A stretch of DNA of 64,000 bases from Bifidobacterium callimiconis (lineage in GTDB: Bacteria; Actinomycetota; Actinomycetes; Actinomycetales; Bifidobacteriaceae): NCBI RefSeq assembly GCF_003952005.1, contig NZ_QXGJ01000005.1, positions 1 through 64,000 on the forward strand. Reading direction: 5' to 3'. Under the pieces are notes generated by a model. The model was not told the origin of the DNA, searched no databases, and saw only the letters and a list, made by a program, of their open reading frames with translations. Positions 7,822-17,473 of the stretch are shown here, piece by piece (within the stretch, counting starts at the first letter, position 1; every line of letters begins with the position of its first letter). The position numbers and the translations under genes are program-made.

Positions 7822-10170
7822 CTATAGCAGCTTGGTGCTCTCCACCTGCGCCACGTACCACGTGTTGAACTTCACGAGCGGCTTGCGCAGCACCAGTCCG
7901 AGCAGCAGCGTCGGCACGATGAACAGCAGCAGCGCGCCGATCGCCCTCCAGTAGTCGTTGTCGTAGATGCCGAACATGGACGCGCGGATGGCGTTGATCG
8001 TATGCGTGGCGGGCAGGAACGGGCTGATCGTGGTGAAGATATCCGGCATCACGACCAGCGGATACGCGCCGCCCGAGCCGGAGATCTGCAACACCAGGAA
8101 CAGCACGCCGATCGCCTTGCCCACGTTGCCGAACGACACGACGAGCGTGTAGATCATGAAGATGAACACGAGTCCGCTCAGCCATCCGGTGAGCATGTAC
8201 AGGAACGGATGCTCGCACTGCACGCGCAGGAACAGCAGATTGCCGAGGAACAGGCAGGTGGTCTGCATGAGCGAGATCAACGCGAAGATGCCGAATCGTC
8301 CCAGATACATCTGGTACGGCTTCACCTCGCCGGTCTTGGCCTTCCGGTTGGGTTTCTTCCCCTTGCCGGTTTTCGCGGCCGCCGCGGAGTCCGTCCGGCC
8401 TGTGGATTCCGGATTCTTGCCGGTCCGCACGACCCCGCCGCGTACTCCGCCGCGGGCCAGCCCTGCGCGGATCCGCCGCGACACCGCCGTCTTCAGCGTG
8501 ACCGCCATGAGCAGCGATCCCACCCACAGCGGCAGCGTGGTGTAGAACGGGCTGAGCGCCGAACCGAAGTTCTCCGCCTTGAACACCGCGTGACGCGTGA
8601 CGCCCACGGGCGCGGCGATGTAGTCGGCCAGCTGTTCGGCGTCGGTTCCCAGCGCCTGCTTGATCATCTCGGTGTCGCCGCTGGACAGTGCGCTGCCGAG
8701 CGAGTCGTGCACGGTGCGCAGCTTGTCCGATGCGTCGGTGAGATCCTTGGCCACGTCGGTGAGCATGGTGCGCATGTTGCCCAGCTGCTTGGACGCCGAT
8801 CCGCTTGCCCCCGACAGATCCTTCACCGCGCTTTCCAGCTGGGTCGCGCCGCCGCTCAACGTCTGCGCGGCGTTGGCCACGGTGCCGGCGATCGAGTCGA
8901 TCTGCGGCTTGAGATTGGTGTCGTAGTCGGTCTTCAGCGAAGCGACGTCGTTCTTCGCCTGCGTGGCGAGCGCCTTGATCTCGTCGCGCTCCTGCTGCGC
9001 CGAGCTGTTGCCGGACTCGATCTTGCCGGCCGCGTCGTTGAGCTTGTCGCGCAGCCCCTGCTGCAGTGTGATCGCACTGTTGAGCTGGCCGATCACGGCG
9101 TCGGTCTGACGGGTGACGGTGTCGATCACGCCCTGCCCGATCTGCGTGCTCGGCTGCGTGGCGGCGATGTCGCTGCGGAACTGGCCCAGATCCTTGACGA
9201 TCAGCTGGTATTCGGCGATCTGCTTGTCTATGCTCGTGGCCTCATCGCGCAATGATTTGGCGCTGTCGGCGGCCTGCGTATTCACCGAATCGAACACGGT
9301 ATCCACGCCGCCGGCCACGGCCCCGTAGCTGTTCGCCGAGCTCTTCAGCGCCTTCGACAGCGACGACGCGGAGTCCTTCAGCGCGTCGGTGATCGTGCCG
9401 CCGGCCGCCTTGGTACTTCCCACCGCGTCTTCGGCGTCGTTTGCCGCGCCTGACGCCTGCGTGAGCAGCGTCGACGAGTTGTTGATCAGCGACTGCGCGG
9501 AATCGGTGAGCGACGAGTATGTGGTGAGCATGGTCGACGCGTCGGCCATCTGATCGGAGAGCTTGCCGATGTGGTCGTTCACGTTGCCGAGTCGGCTCTG
9601 CACGTCCGCGTCGTCAAGATAATCCGATAGCGACGAGACGATGTTGAGCGCCACGTCGCTGAGCGTGCTGGCGAACATGTTGTTGATCTGCGCGGCCACC
9701 TGGTCGGCGCCCTGACCGGTCACCTTCGGGGCGAGCGCGTTCTTCTTCTCGTTCGTGTAGTACGTGAGCTTCGCGTGCTTCACGTCGGAGTCGAAGAACG
9801 TCATCATGTCCTTGCTGAACGACTTGGGGATTACCACGGACGCGTAGTACTTGCCGGACTTCACGCCGTCCACGGCGTCGTCCTTGGTGGTGATCGTCCA
9901 GTCGAGCTGGTCGTTGGCGCGCAGCGCGTTGAGCACCTGATCGCCAACGTTGACCTTCAGCGGCACCAGATCGCTCTTGTATCCGTCGTCCACGCTGGCC
10001 ACGGCGAACTTGAGGTTCTTCGTGTTGCTGAACGGATCCCAGCTGGCCACCACGTTGAACCAGGTGAACAGTGAGGGGATCGCCACCAGGCCGATCACGA
10101 TGATGATCGACACCACGTTGCTGGTGATGCGCTTGACGTCGCCGATGAACAGCTGCCAGATCTGCCTCAT
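7822..10170 (-). CDS. YhgE/Pip domain membrane protein
   Basis: A 782-residue protein of the YhgE/Pip (phage infection protein) type. One N-terminal transmembrane segment (IIIVIGLVAIPSLFTWFNVV, about residues 22-41) is followed by an external region of about 450 residues rich in Ala, Ser and Asp, predicted helical. Five or so C-terminal membrane segments of ABC-2 type complete it. A cytoplasmic basic loop (about 590-650) includes KTGKGKKPNRKAKTG. The ATG at 10170 follows GGAGAAGGAGG. It starts 22 bp after a longer paralogue, so the two form an operon. Relatives include phage receptors and envelope or export proteins; function here is not known. Confidence 0.87.
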   Translation of the reverse strand: MRQIWQLFIGDVKRITSNVVSIIIVIGLVAIPSLFTWFNVVASWDPFSNTKNLKFAVASVDDGYKSDLVPLKVNVGDQVLNALRANDQLDWTITTKDDAVDGVKSGKYYASVVIPKSFSKDMMTFFDSDVKHAKLTYYTNEKKNALAPKVTGQGADQVAAQINNMFASTLSDVALNIVSSLSDYLDDADVQSRLGNVNDHIGKLSDQMADASTMLTTYSSLTDSAQSLINNSSTLLTQASGAANDAEDAVGSTKAAGGTITDALKDSASSLSKALKSSANSYGAVAGGVDTVFDSVNTQAADSAKSLRDEATSIDKQIAEYQLIVKDLGQFRSDIAATQPSTQIGQGVIDTVTRQTDAVIGQLNSAITLQQGLRDKLNDAAGKIESGNSSAQQERDEIKALATQAKNDVASLKTDYDTNLKPQIDSIAGTVANAAQTLSGGATQLESAVKDLSGASGSASKQLGNMRTMLTDVAKDLTDASDKLRTVHDSLGSALSSGDTEMIKQALGTDAEQLADYIAAPVGVTRHAVFKAENFGSALSPFYTTLPLWVGSLLMAVTLKTAVSRRIRAGLARGGVRGGVVRTGKNPESTGRTDSAAAAKTGKGKKPNRKAKTGEVKPYQMYLGRFGIFALISLMQTTCLFLGNLLFLRVQCEHPFLYMLTGWLSGLVFIFMIYTLVVSFGNVGKAIGVLFLVLQISGSGGAYPLVVMPDIFTTISPFLPATHTINAIRASMFGIYDNDYWRAIGALLLFIVPTLLLGLVLRKPLVKFNTWYVAQVESTKLL

Positions 10171-10192
10171 GATTGCCTCCTTCTCCTGATTC

Positions 10193-12925
10193 CTAGTTCG
10201 TCGAATTCGTGTGGGTGCCGTTGCCGGATGTGCCATCGCCCGCCGCCGTACCGGATGCCGTGCCGGACGTCGCACCACTGCCGTGCCTGCCACCGCCTGC
10301 CGCCGTGCGCACCGGACGAACCGGCAGACCGAACGACGGCAGCGGGATCGTCTTCAGATACTTGCGCATGGAGAACAGGTCGCGGATCTCGTCGTCGCTC
10401 ATCGCACCGAGCCGCATCTGCCGTTCGATGTTGTCGCGAATGTATTCGATGGCGATCAGGAAACCGATGATGATCAGCACCCACGCCACCCATGCGCCCA
10501 GCATCACGGCCTTGCGACTGGTGTCCTCGAACGCGGGGTTGAGCGAGAACAGCAGCGTGAGCGCGAGCGGCACCACGAATCCGGCGATCAGTCCGCCGAG
10601 CTTGAGACGCGGATAATGGTGTGCGAACCGCATCGCACGACGGTGCACGCCGGTACGATAACCGGCGTGATCGGCCATGGCGCGCATGGCCTGCGAGAAG
10701 CGGTACGTGCGGAACGGCACTTCGGCCTGCTCGCCGATGATGATGTCGCTTTCCTCGATCTCCTTGGCGAACAGTCTGTTGAGGTTCGTCAGATACGGGC
10801 GCAGCACCAGGCCCAGGATGAAGCTCGCCGCCACGAACAGCATCAGATGACCCACCGCGTTCGCGTACAGGCCGTCGTAGAAACCGCCGATCGTCTCGCG
10901 GATCGCGTCGATGCTGTACGTGAACGGGAAGAACGGGTAGAGCCTACGGAAGAATCCGGGCATCATCTCGATCGGGTACAGGCCGGACGCGCCTGGGATC
11001 TGCACGATCACCAGCACCACGCACAACGCCTTGCCCACGTGCTGGAACGTGACCGACAGCGCATACGTGATGCTCAGATACGTGAGCGACGTGATCACGC
11101 CGGTGCCGATGAACGCCGGCACGTTCGCCGCCTGCACGCCGATGATCAGATCTCCCACGCAGCACACGATCGCCTGCAATACGGCCAGGATCGCCAGCAG
11201 CAGCCAGCGGCCCATGTACGCCTGGCGTACGGTGAGTCCGGGAATGCCCTCGTCGTCCACTTCGAGCTTGACGATCACCATGAGCACGAACGCGCCCACC
11301 CACAGCGACAGGTCGGTGAACAGCGGTGCCATGCCCGAACCGTACGAGTTGATCGGGTAAAGCGTGGTGGTCTTCAGCGTGGTGGGGGAGAACATGAAGT
11401 CGGAGATCTTCTCCGCGTCGAGTTTGCCGCCGGACGTGATCTTGCTCCACGCGTCGGAGTCGACGAGCGCGTTCACGTCGGTGCGCACGGTGTCCACGTC
11501 GTCGCGCAGCGTCTTGATGCCGGCGTCGGTCTGGTCGAGCGCCTTGCCGGTGGCGTCGAGCGTGGACGACAGCTGGTCGAGGATCGTATTGGTCTGGTCG
11601 AGCAGATTCGACTGGCTGGTGATGCCTCCCGCGAGGTTGCCGGTCACGCCGGCCAGCTGCGTGAGTCCGGAGTTGATCTGCGGGATCGTGGTGCCGGTCA
11701 GCGTGCCGCGATAGTCGTTCACGTTGTTCAGCGTGTTCTGCGCGGTCGTGTCGAGCGTGTCGGTCGCACCGGCCACGGTGTTGGCCGTGTTCACGGTGTC
11801 GGTGTTGATCGTGTCCAGATTGTTCAGCGTCTGGGCGAGCGACTGGTTGCGCTGCTTGAGTCCGGCATTGCCGGTCTTGCCGTTGACGATCTCGTTGAGC
11901 CGTGTACGCAGCTGCGAGTCGGCGGGCAGCGTGTTGATGACCGATTCGAGCGAGCTGATCGTCTGCGCGTTCTGGTCAGTGATCGACTTGCCGGTTTCGA
12001 TGGCGCCCGCCACCGTGCCGCTGGCCGTGGTGATGGTTCCCGCCACCTTGCCCACCGACACGTTCGCCTTCGACGACGTGGTCGAGATCAGCGACGACCC
12101 CTTGTCGAGCGTGCCCGACGCGTTCGCCGCGAACGAGTTGATCGAGTCGCCGGTGCTGGTGAGCAGCGACGACGTCTGCTTGAGCCCGTCGGTGAGCAGT
12201 CCGGTCTGCGTCTTCACGTCGGCGAGCGTGGACTTGGCGTTCTGCGCCTTGGCCTTCGCCTTGTCCACCGTGTCGTGGAGATCCTTGATCGAATTGCGTG
12301 CGGCGTCGAGCTTGTCCACCGTGCCGTCGAGCGAGCCGGACGCGTCGGTCTGCGCCTGCGTGATCTTCTGGGAGGCGTCGTCGAGTTTGCCGTTGAGCTG
12401 CGAGACGATCACCTGACTCGCCGTTGAGACGAACGTGTTGTTGATCGTCGTGTCCAGCGTGGTGGAGCCGACGTCGGTGATCTTGGGCGCCACCGCGTTC
12501 GCCTTCTCGTTGACGTAGTACTGCAGTTTCGGCTGCTGGAAATCGCCGGACAGCAGCGTGGCCAGATCCTTGCTGAAGTCCTTGGGAATCACGAACGCCG
12601 CGTAGCTCTTGCCCGAACGCACCTCGTCCAGCGCCTGTTCACGGCTCACGTAATGCCAACCGAGCTGGGTGTTGCTTTTCATGGCCTGGACGATCTGATC
12701 GCCCAGATTGAGTTTGCCGAGCAGATCGTTCGTCGTGCCCTTGTCCTCGTTCGCGACGGCCACCTGAATCTTGCTGGTGTTGCCGTATGGATCCCAGAAG
12801 CCGTAGATGTTGACCCATGCGTACAGTGATGGGATGACGATCAGGCCCACGCAGATCACCCACGCCGCCGGCACTTTGGCCAGGCGCAGCAGATCGCGTT
12901 TCACCAGCCGGAGAACATTCCTCAT
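10193..12925 (-). CDS. YhgE/Pip domain membrane protein, longer paralogue
   Basis: A 910-residue YhgE/Pip protein. Membrane segment one is near residues 20-40 (AAWVICVGLIVIPSLYAW). A long external Thr/Ser/Asp-rich, coiled-coil-like region runs to about 510. A C-terminal block of membrane segments follows, including LTYLSITYALSVTFQHVGKA. It has an extra hydrophobic pair (about 755-835) and a Gly/Thr-rich tail absent from its neighbour. The ATG at 12925 is preceded by GAGGGGTTGTTT; an in-frame TTG two codons earlier is too close to the site. It is the first gene of the three-gene minus-strand cluster ending in a TetR regulator. Two different Pip-type proteins in tandem suggest they act together. 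Confidence 0.87.
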   Translation of the reverse strand: MRNVLRLVKRDLLRLAKVPAAWVICVGLIVIPSLYAWVNIYGFWDPYGNTSKIQVAVANEDKGTTNDLLGKLNLGDQIVQAMKSNTQLGWHYVSREQALDEVRSGKSYAAFVIPKDFSKDLATLLSGDFQQPKLQYYVNEKANAVAPKITDVGSTTLDTTINNTFVSTASQVIVSQLNGKLDDASQKITQAQTDASGSLDGTVDKLDAARNSIKDLHDTVDKAKAKAQNAKSTLADVKTQTGLLTDGLKQTSSLLTSTGDSINSFAANASGTLDKGSSLISTTSSKANVSVGKVAGTITTASGTVAGAIETGKSITDQNAQTISSLESVINTLPADSQLRTRLNEIVNGKTGNAGLKQRNQSLAQTLNNLDTINTDTVNTANTVAGATDTLDTTAQNTLNNVNDYRGTLTGTTIPQINSGLTQLAGVTGNLAGGITSQSNLLDQTNTILDQLSSTLDATGKALDQTDAGIKTLRDDVDTVRTDVNALVDSDAWSKITSGGKLDAEKISDFMFSPTTLKTTTLYPINSYGSGMAPLFTDLSLWVGAFVLMVIVKLEVDDEGIPGLTVRQAYMGRWLLLAILAVLQAIVCCVGDLIIGVQAANVPAFIGTGVITSLTYLSITYALSVTFQHVGKALCVVLVIVQIPGASGLYPIEMMPGFFRRLYPFFPFTYSIDAIRETIGGFYDGLYANAVGHLMLFVAASFILGLVLRPYLTNLNRLFAKEIEESDIIIGEQAEVPFRTYRFSQAMRAMADHAGYRTGVHRRAMRFAHHYPRLKLGGLIAGFVVPLALTLLFSLNPAFEDTSRKAVMLGAWVAWVLIIIGFLIAIEYIRDNIERQMRLGAMSDDEIRDLFSMRKYLKTIPLPSFGLPVRPVRTAAGGGRHGSGATSGTASGTAAGDGTSGNGTHTNSTN

Positions 12926-13050
12926 AAACAACCCCTCGTCATGTTCGGTCGGTCATCCCGTCAAATTCCAAACCACTACGTTTACCGTAGCACTACGACA
13001 TCCGTAGCGCTATGCGGTCGTTGTTGAGTGTGGGGTCTTGATTGGCGTAT

Positions 13051-13174
13051 GACCCCTCCCTCAGTCCGACACGAGGTCGGCCAGCTCCCTCCCACGGAGG
13101 GAGTACACGCTCAACATCTTCGTGCTCCCTCCATGGGAGGGAGCTGGCCGGCGCAGCCGGACTGAGGGAGGGAA
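13051..13174. repeat. Two family D repeats in opposite orientation
   Basis: One copy reads CCCTCCCTCAGTCCGACACG (from 13051). The other reads CTCCCTCCATGGGAGGGAG with GACTGAGGGAGGG (13122-13174). They face each other in the 417-bp divergent gap between the Pip gene and the plus-strand membrane gene. The rest of the gap (12926-13050 and 13175-13342) shows no gene; both promoters presumably lie there. Confidence 0.8.
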
Positions 13175-13342
13175 GAACAGTCACAAGCCCCGTAGTACGC
13201 CCATCATGTCCCCCATAAAGCGAACACCTCATTCCCCCGAACTATCCCATGCGTTTGCTCTCCGCACTACACTGGGAACAAGTATCGGCCGGCGGTCGCG
13301 AGCGCGGGCGGCCGACCCGATCCGCATTGAAGGGGGCTGAAC

Positions 13343-14146
13343 ATGACGGTGTACCACGCAGGGGACTATCGCAAGCATTCGCGTCGTGGAGGTCATCGCG
13401 GCGGCAACGGCGGACGCAACAACCGTAACGGACTCGACCGCAACGGGCACGTTTCGCTGGGACCGTGGAATCCGCTGTGCGCCCTCGCAGGCATACTCGC
13501 CGTGCTTGCCGGCTGCGCCACCGCGGCCCGTGCCATCGCCCCCGCGCGCATGCCCGAAGCGCTCGCCAACATTCCCGTCAACACATTGATCATTCTTACG
13601 GTGGCGCTCGCCGTGGTCACATTGATTCTGGTGATCGTGGCGCGACTGCGCGCCCGTCGGGCCGGCGTGGGACACGGACTCGCCAGCACGTGGGGCATCA
13701 TTGCCCTGGTGCTGGCCCTCATGCTCGCCGGTTGCGGATGGGCCGCGAACACGCTGTTCCCGGAAGGTGTGGTGGAGGAGAAGGTCGCCGACGCCGCGCC
13801 CACGTCGACGCCGACTGCCATGCAGAAGGACGTGGACAACGCGTTCGGCACGTGCACGAGCGGATGGCAGGGCATGGACGCCAGCTCGTATCCGGGTGTC
13901 ACGTCGATTCAGATGTGCACCGACACGCGTGTGGTGTATGCGGTGTTCGACAATTCTTCGTCGGTGGGCATCTACAAGGCGCCGATCGCTTCCAAGGCAA
14001 GCGAGATTCTGGCCCAATATCAGGATCAGGCCGGCAGCGCGCAGTACGCCATGCTCACCGGCCAGCAGTGGATTCTCGTGGGCGAACGCTCCGGCATCGA
14101 GAACCTGCAGAAGACCTGGGGCGGCACCATCAGCAACATCAACTAG
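13343..14146 (+). CDS. Uncharacterised membrane protein
   Basis: A 267-residue protein. A basic, Gly/Asn/His/Arg-rich N-terminus (residues 1-36) is followed by three hydrophobic segments: about 42-66 (CALAGILAVLAGCATAARAI), 76-100 (TLIILTVALAVVTLILVIVA) and 112-138 (TWGIIALVLALMLAGCGWAA). A soluble C-terminal domain of about 125 residues has two Cys and ends QKTWGGTISNIN. The C-terminal domain probably faces outside. The ATG at 13343 has GAAGGGGGCTGAAC upstream. I do not recognise the family. It is convergent with the aminotransferase gene across two hairpin repeats. Confidence 0.78.
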   Translation: MTVYHAGDYRKHSRRGGHRGGNGGRNNRNGLDRNGHVSLGPWNPLCALAGILAVLAGCATAARAIAPARMPEALANIPVNTLIILTVALAVVTLILVIVARLRARRAGVGHGLASTWGIIALVLALMLAGCGWAANTLFPEGVVEEKVADAAPTSTPTAMQKDVDNAFGTCTSGWQGMDASSYPGVTSIQMCTDTRVVYAVFDNSSSVGIYKAPIASKASEILAQYQDQAGSAQYAMLTGQQWILVGERSGIENLQKTWGGTISNIN

Positions 14147-14153
14147 TTGCAGT

Positions 14154-14313
14154 GTTCCCCCTCCCAGGGAGGGGGATGTCACGACGACGTCGTGACAGAG
14201 GGAGGGCTCCCACACCCAGCGAACGACCCGGCAGCCCGATAATGGGCATGTTCCTTGACGGGCGGCTCCCCTCAGTCGGCTCTGCCGACAGCTCCCCTCA
14301 GCGAGGGGAGCCG
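14154..14313. repeat. Two family D repeats, different subtypes
   Basis: The first copy (14154-14206) is the subtype with a CACGACGACGTCGTG hairpin and a GACAGAGGGAGGG end. The second (about 14262-14313) is the CTCCCCTCAG...GAGGGGAG subtype with a GTCGGCTCTGCCGAC hairpin. They fill the gap between convergent genes. Confidence 0.78.
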
Positions 14314-14331
14314 CACGGTTACGCCTACGCC

Positions 14332-15522
14332 TTACAGGCCGTACACCTCGTGTGCGAACTTCTCCAGCACTGGGATCGAGCGCTTCACCTTCTCCGTGTC
14401 GATGCAGTACGCCATACGGAAGTATCCGGGCACGCCGAAGCTCTCCGACGGCACCAGAATCAGGTCGTACTCCTTGGCCTTGAGACAGAACGCGGTCGCG
14501 TCGTCCTCCAGCGCCTTCGGGAAGATGTAGAACGTGCCGCCGGGGCGCACCACGTCGAAGCCGATGCCGGTCAGCGCGTCGTACAGCAGGTTCATGTTCG
14601 TCTCGTACACACCAAGGTCGCTCGTCTCGTCGAGCACCTTCGCCACGCCCAGCTGGATCGAGCTCGGCGGGCAGTTGTGGCCGGTGCCACGCGAGATCTG
14701 ACCCATCATCGGCACGAGCAAATCGGCGTCGGTGGCGGCCGGGTTCACCGCCACGTAGCCGATGCGCTCGCCCGGCAGGCTCAGCGACTTGGACCACGAG
14801 TAGCAGGTGAGTGTGTTCGCGTAGAACTTGGCCGGGTAGGGCTGGGTGCCGCCGTCGAACACGATCTCACGGTACGGCTCGTCGCTGATCAGGAAGATGT
14901 CGTGGCCGTATTCCGTCTGCTTGGCGGTGAGGATCGTGGCCAGCTTCTGCAGCGTCTCAGCCGAGTACACGGCGCCAGACGGGTTGTTCGGCGTGTTGAT
15001 GAGCACGGCCTGCACGTTCGGGTTGAGCGCCGCCTCGAACGCCTCGAAGTTGATCTGGAAGTTCTCCGTGTCGGCCGGCACGATGGTGAGCTTGGCGCCC
15101 GTGCCCTTCACGTACGGCTGGTATTCGGGGAAGTACGGGGCGAACGTGATGATCTCGTCACCGGGCTTGGTCACCGCACGCATGGCGTGGGCGAGCGCGC
15201 CGGCCGCACCCGTGGTGGGGAAGATGTGGTTGCCGGTGTAGTTCATGCCGAAGCGACGGTTGAGCGAGTCGGCGATCGCGTCCTTCACCGAGGGGATGCC
15301 CAGCGAGGGGGAGTAGCCGTGGATCGCCACCGGGTCGCCGTGCTCGTACAGGTCGACCATCGCGTTGGTGAAGCTCTTCGGCGCGGGCACGCTCGGGTTG
15401 CCGAGACTGTAGTCGAACACGTTTTCGTAGCCGATTTCGGCGCCGCGGGAGGTCGCGTATTCGCTCAGCTCGCGAATCACGGACTTGCCGCCCAGCATCG
15501 CCTTGTAATCCTCGTTGATCAT
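14332..15522 (-). CDS. PLP-dependent class I/II aminotransferase
   Basis: A 396-residue fold-type I aminotransferase. The probable Schiff-base lysine is K245 in CYSWSKSLSLPGERIGY. Other family marks are NTPNNPSGAVY (substrate/PLP loop), ISDEPYREI (Asp binding the PLP nitrogen) and the C-terminal PGGTFYIFPKA. This arrangement is typical of aspartate, aromatic or alanine aminotransferases; the exact amino acid cannot be told from the sequence. The start ATG follows AAAAGGAGCGAAAGAAC, a good site. It lies alone on the minus strand between repeat-filled gaps. Confidence 0.92.
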   Translation of the reverse strand: MINEDYKAMLGGKSVIRELSEYATSRGAEIGYENVFDYSLGNPSVPAPKSFTNAMVDLYEHGDPVAIHGYSPSLGIPSVKDAIADSLNRRFGMNYTGNHIFPTTGAAGALAHAMRAVTKPGDEIITFAPYFPEYQPYVKGTGAKLTIVPADTENFQINFEAFEAALNPNVQAVLINTPNNPSGAVYSAETLQKLATILTAKQTEYGHDIFLISDEPYREIVFDGGTQPYPAKFYANTLTCYSWSKSLSLPGERIGYVAVNPAATDADLLVPMMGQISRGTGHNCPPSSIQLGVAKVLDETSDLGVYETNMNLLYDALTGIGFDVVRPGGTFYIFPKALEDDATAFCLKAKEYDLILVPSESFGVPGYFRMAYCIDTEKVKRSIPVLEKFAHEVYGL

Positions 15523-15629
15523 TGTTCTTTCGCTCCTTTTCGCTTGATGATTGCCGTTTTACCATGACGCGGAGAGGTCCCGCACCCCCGCGCCGCAACG
15601 GTGAGACGCCTACCTCGCCTGCAACGCCA

Positions 15630-15682
15630 ATGTGCTCCCTCCGAGGGAGGGAGCTGGCACGCGAAGCGTGACTGAGGGAGGG
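15630..15682. repeat. GC-rich hairpin repeat, family D
   Basis: CTCCCTCCGAGGGAGGGAG is followed by CTGGCACGCGAAGCGTG and ACTGAGGGAGGG. It sits between the start of the aminotransferase gene and the end of the methyltransferase gene. Confidence 0.8.
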
Positions 15683-15715
15683 CGTGTGCTTGCTTCCGCC
15701 GCCCCAGCGAGCCGC

Positions 15716-17311
15716 CTACCGCGTCTTCCGCGTCACCATCAGCACGTGCCGTCCCTTCGCCGTGGTGGTGGCGAAGATGTACGCGTCGCCGCCGTCCTTG
15801 AGTTTGAGCTTCTTCCGCAGCGCCGCCACCGGCATCGGGAAGTTGCGCACTGCGATGTTCGCCTGCGTGATCCCGTCCAGCGCGGCCCTGAGTTCCTTCT
15901 TGCCCATGCCGGTGACGGCGTCGATCTCGAACGCCCGTCCGGGGAATCGTTCGATCATCGAACCAGAGACGAACAGATGACTGTTCGGCCCGATCTGCCG
16001 TAGCCCATACCGTGCGTATCGTCGCTCGAGCAGATCGAAGCATCCCGCCTTCATGATCGACGCGTTCGGTTCGTACAGATACGCCGGCTCGGCGTTCCCG
16101 TCGGCGTTGTTCCCGGCGTCGCTGATCGTGTTCTCGGCATCGTCGGTGTCTCCGTCGGCTGTCGTATCAGTCGATTCGAGAACCTTCCCGTCGGTGCCGA
16201 TTCGATAGTCAAGCACGTCGTCATCGTTCACACAAACCATGCGAATACTGCCGTCGCTACTCGTATTGTCATGCGGTTCGGCGGTCGTGTTGTCGGCGTT
16301 ATCATCGCTCTCCCGCAACGTTCGCGTGCTCATCACGACCAGCAGTTCCTTGCATTCGTTGCCGGTGGACACGATGTGCACCTCGCGTACGCAGTCGCCC
16401 AGATCGGCCACGGTCTTGCGCCAGTCGAGCATGGGGGAGAGCTTGACCATCACCCAATCCGCCTTGGCGAGCAGCATGTCCTTAAGCGCGAGAACGTCCG
16501 GCGTGCAGTTGGCGATCGCATACGTGCGCGCCCCATGCGTGTCGCGTCGCGCCGGATCCAGGAAGATCAGCGTGGGCCCGGACGGGGCGTTGACGGTACC
16601 ATTTGTTGAACCGTTGACCGAACCATCTGCCATGTCGCCCGTCGGACCATCTGCCGCCTTGCCCATCGTATTGCCCGCCGGGCCGTTCTCCGTATCTCCC
16701 GTCACGCGATCGGGCAGTTCCGTCAGATACTCCTCGGCATTTCCGTTCACGACGGTGACATGATCCAGACCCAGCGCGTGCATGTTGTGCTCGGCGATCT
16801 CGCACAGATGCGGCTGTCGTTCCACATAGACCCCGCGCCGGAATCCGCGCGCCATGTACGAAAAGTCCACGCCAAACCCGCCGGTCAGGTCCACAAGCGT
16901 GCCGCGCGGGGTAGCGGCTTCTCCGTCGACGGTCTGAGTCGTGCTGGTGGCGTTCGCGGTCGGTGGCGTGGCCGGTTCCGCAATCGTCGACGCATTTCCG
17001 TCGTGACTCATCGAGGCGGAGACAGATTCCGACCCGGCGCTTGTTCCCACGAGCCGTGCCGCCACGCCCGCCTTGTACCGCGCGGTCGACTGCGACGAAC
17101 ACTGTTCCATGGAGATATGCGGTGGATAGATCACCCCGTCATGCGCCGCCCACTCCGGCAGTTTGGTGCGTGCCCGCTGCCATCCGTCGATCTGATCGAG
17201 TGCGAACGTCAGATCGACCGCGTCATCACGATGCGCATGCAACGCCAGATCCCGCACGTCTCCGTTCCGATGCTTCCGAATGAATTCCCAAGTCTGCGCG
17301 CTGATCTCCAT
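15716..17311 (-). CDS. SAM-dependent methyltransferase with THUMP-like C-terminus
   Basis: A 531-residue class I methyltransferase of the THUMP-like group. The SAM-binding motif is LVDLTGGFGVDF (about residues 134-145), and motif IV appears as LIFLDPARRD. The C-terminal third carries the family's PNASIMKAGCFDLL and GPNSHLFVSG segments and ends in KKLKLKDGGDAYIFATT. Members are predicted RNA or small-molecule methyltransferases; the target is unknown. The enzyme has four low-complexity inserts rich in Asp, Asn, Thr, Gly and Ala between core motifs, making it longer than usual. No Shine-Dalgarno site precedes the ATG. Instead a TACAAT -10 element ends six bases before it, suggesting a leaderless transcript. 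Confidence 0.83.
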   Translation of the reverse strand: MEISAQTWEFIRKHRNGDVRDLALHAHRDDAVDLTFALDQIDGWQRARTKLPEWAAHDGVIYPPHISMEQCSSQSTARYKAGVAARLVGTSAGSESVSASMSHDGNASTIAEPATPPTANATSTTQTVDGEAATPRGTLVDLTGGFGVDFSYMARGFRRGVYVERQPHLCEIAEHNMHALGLDHVTVVNGNAEEYLTELPDRVTGDTENGPAGNTMGKAADGPTGDMADGSVNGSTNGTVNAPSGPTLIFLDPARRDTHGARTYAIANCTPDVLALKDMLLAKADWVMVKLSPMLDWRKTVADLGDCVREVHIVSTGNECKELLVVMSTRTLRESDDNADNTTAEPHDNTSSDGSIRMVCVNDDDVLDYRIGTDGKVLESTDTTADGDTDDAENTISDAGNNADGNAEPAYLYEPNASIMKAGCFDLLERRYARYGLRQIGPNSHLFVSGSMIERFPGRAFEIDAVTGMGKKELRAALDGITQANIAVRNFPMPVAALRKKLKLKDGGDAYIFATTTAKGRHVLMVTRKTR

Positions 17312-17350
17312 TCGTTCATTGTACGAATCAAGGGAGAACCGGGTCGCCGT

Positions 17351-17379
17351 TTGCGTTGTCCACCGATGCCGTGTATCTT
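17351..17379 (+). promoter_or_regulatory. Promoter of tRNA-Lys
   Basis: TTGCGT (17351-17356) and TATCTT (17374-17379) are separated by 17 bases. The -10 ends nine bases before the tRNA, as expected for a short 5' leader. Confidence 0.65.
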
Positions 17380-17388
17380 AGAAATGTT

Positions 17389-17461
17389 GCCCCTCTAGCT
17401 CAACGGTTAGAGCAGCGTCCTTTTAAGTCGTGGGTTGTGGGTTCGAATCCCACGGGGGGCA
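17389..17461 (+). tRNA. tRNA-Lys (anticodon TTT)
   Basis: A full cloverleaf is visible: acceptor GCCCCTC/GGGGGGC, D arm GCTC-GAGC, anticodon loop CTTTTAA, and T arm GTGGG-TTCGAAT-CCCAC with discriminator A. The 3' CCA is not encoded (ACCG follows). The anticodon stem GCGTC/GTCGT contains one T-T mismatch, a small oddity. It reads TTT, hence lysine. A hairpin terminator follows. Confidence 0.93.
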
Positions 17462-17473
17462 CCGCGAACAAGT

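Noticed and set aside
10211..12427. 738-codon open frame opposite the longer Pip gene
   Set aside because: Arg/His/Glu-rich shadow with no domain; the minus-strand gene is well supported.
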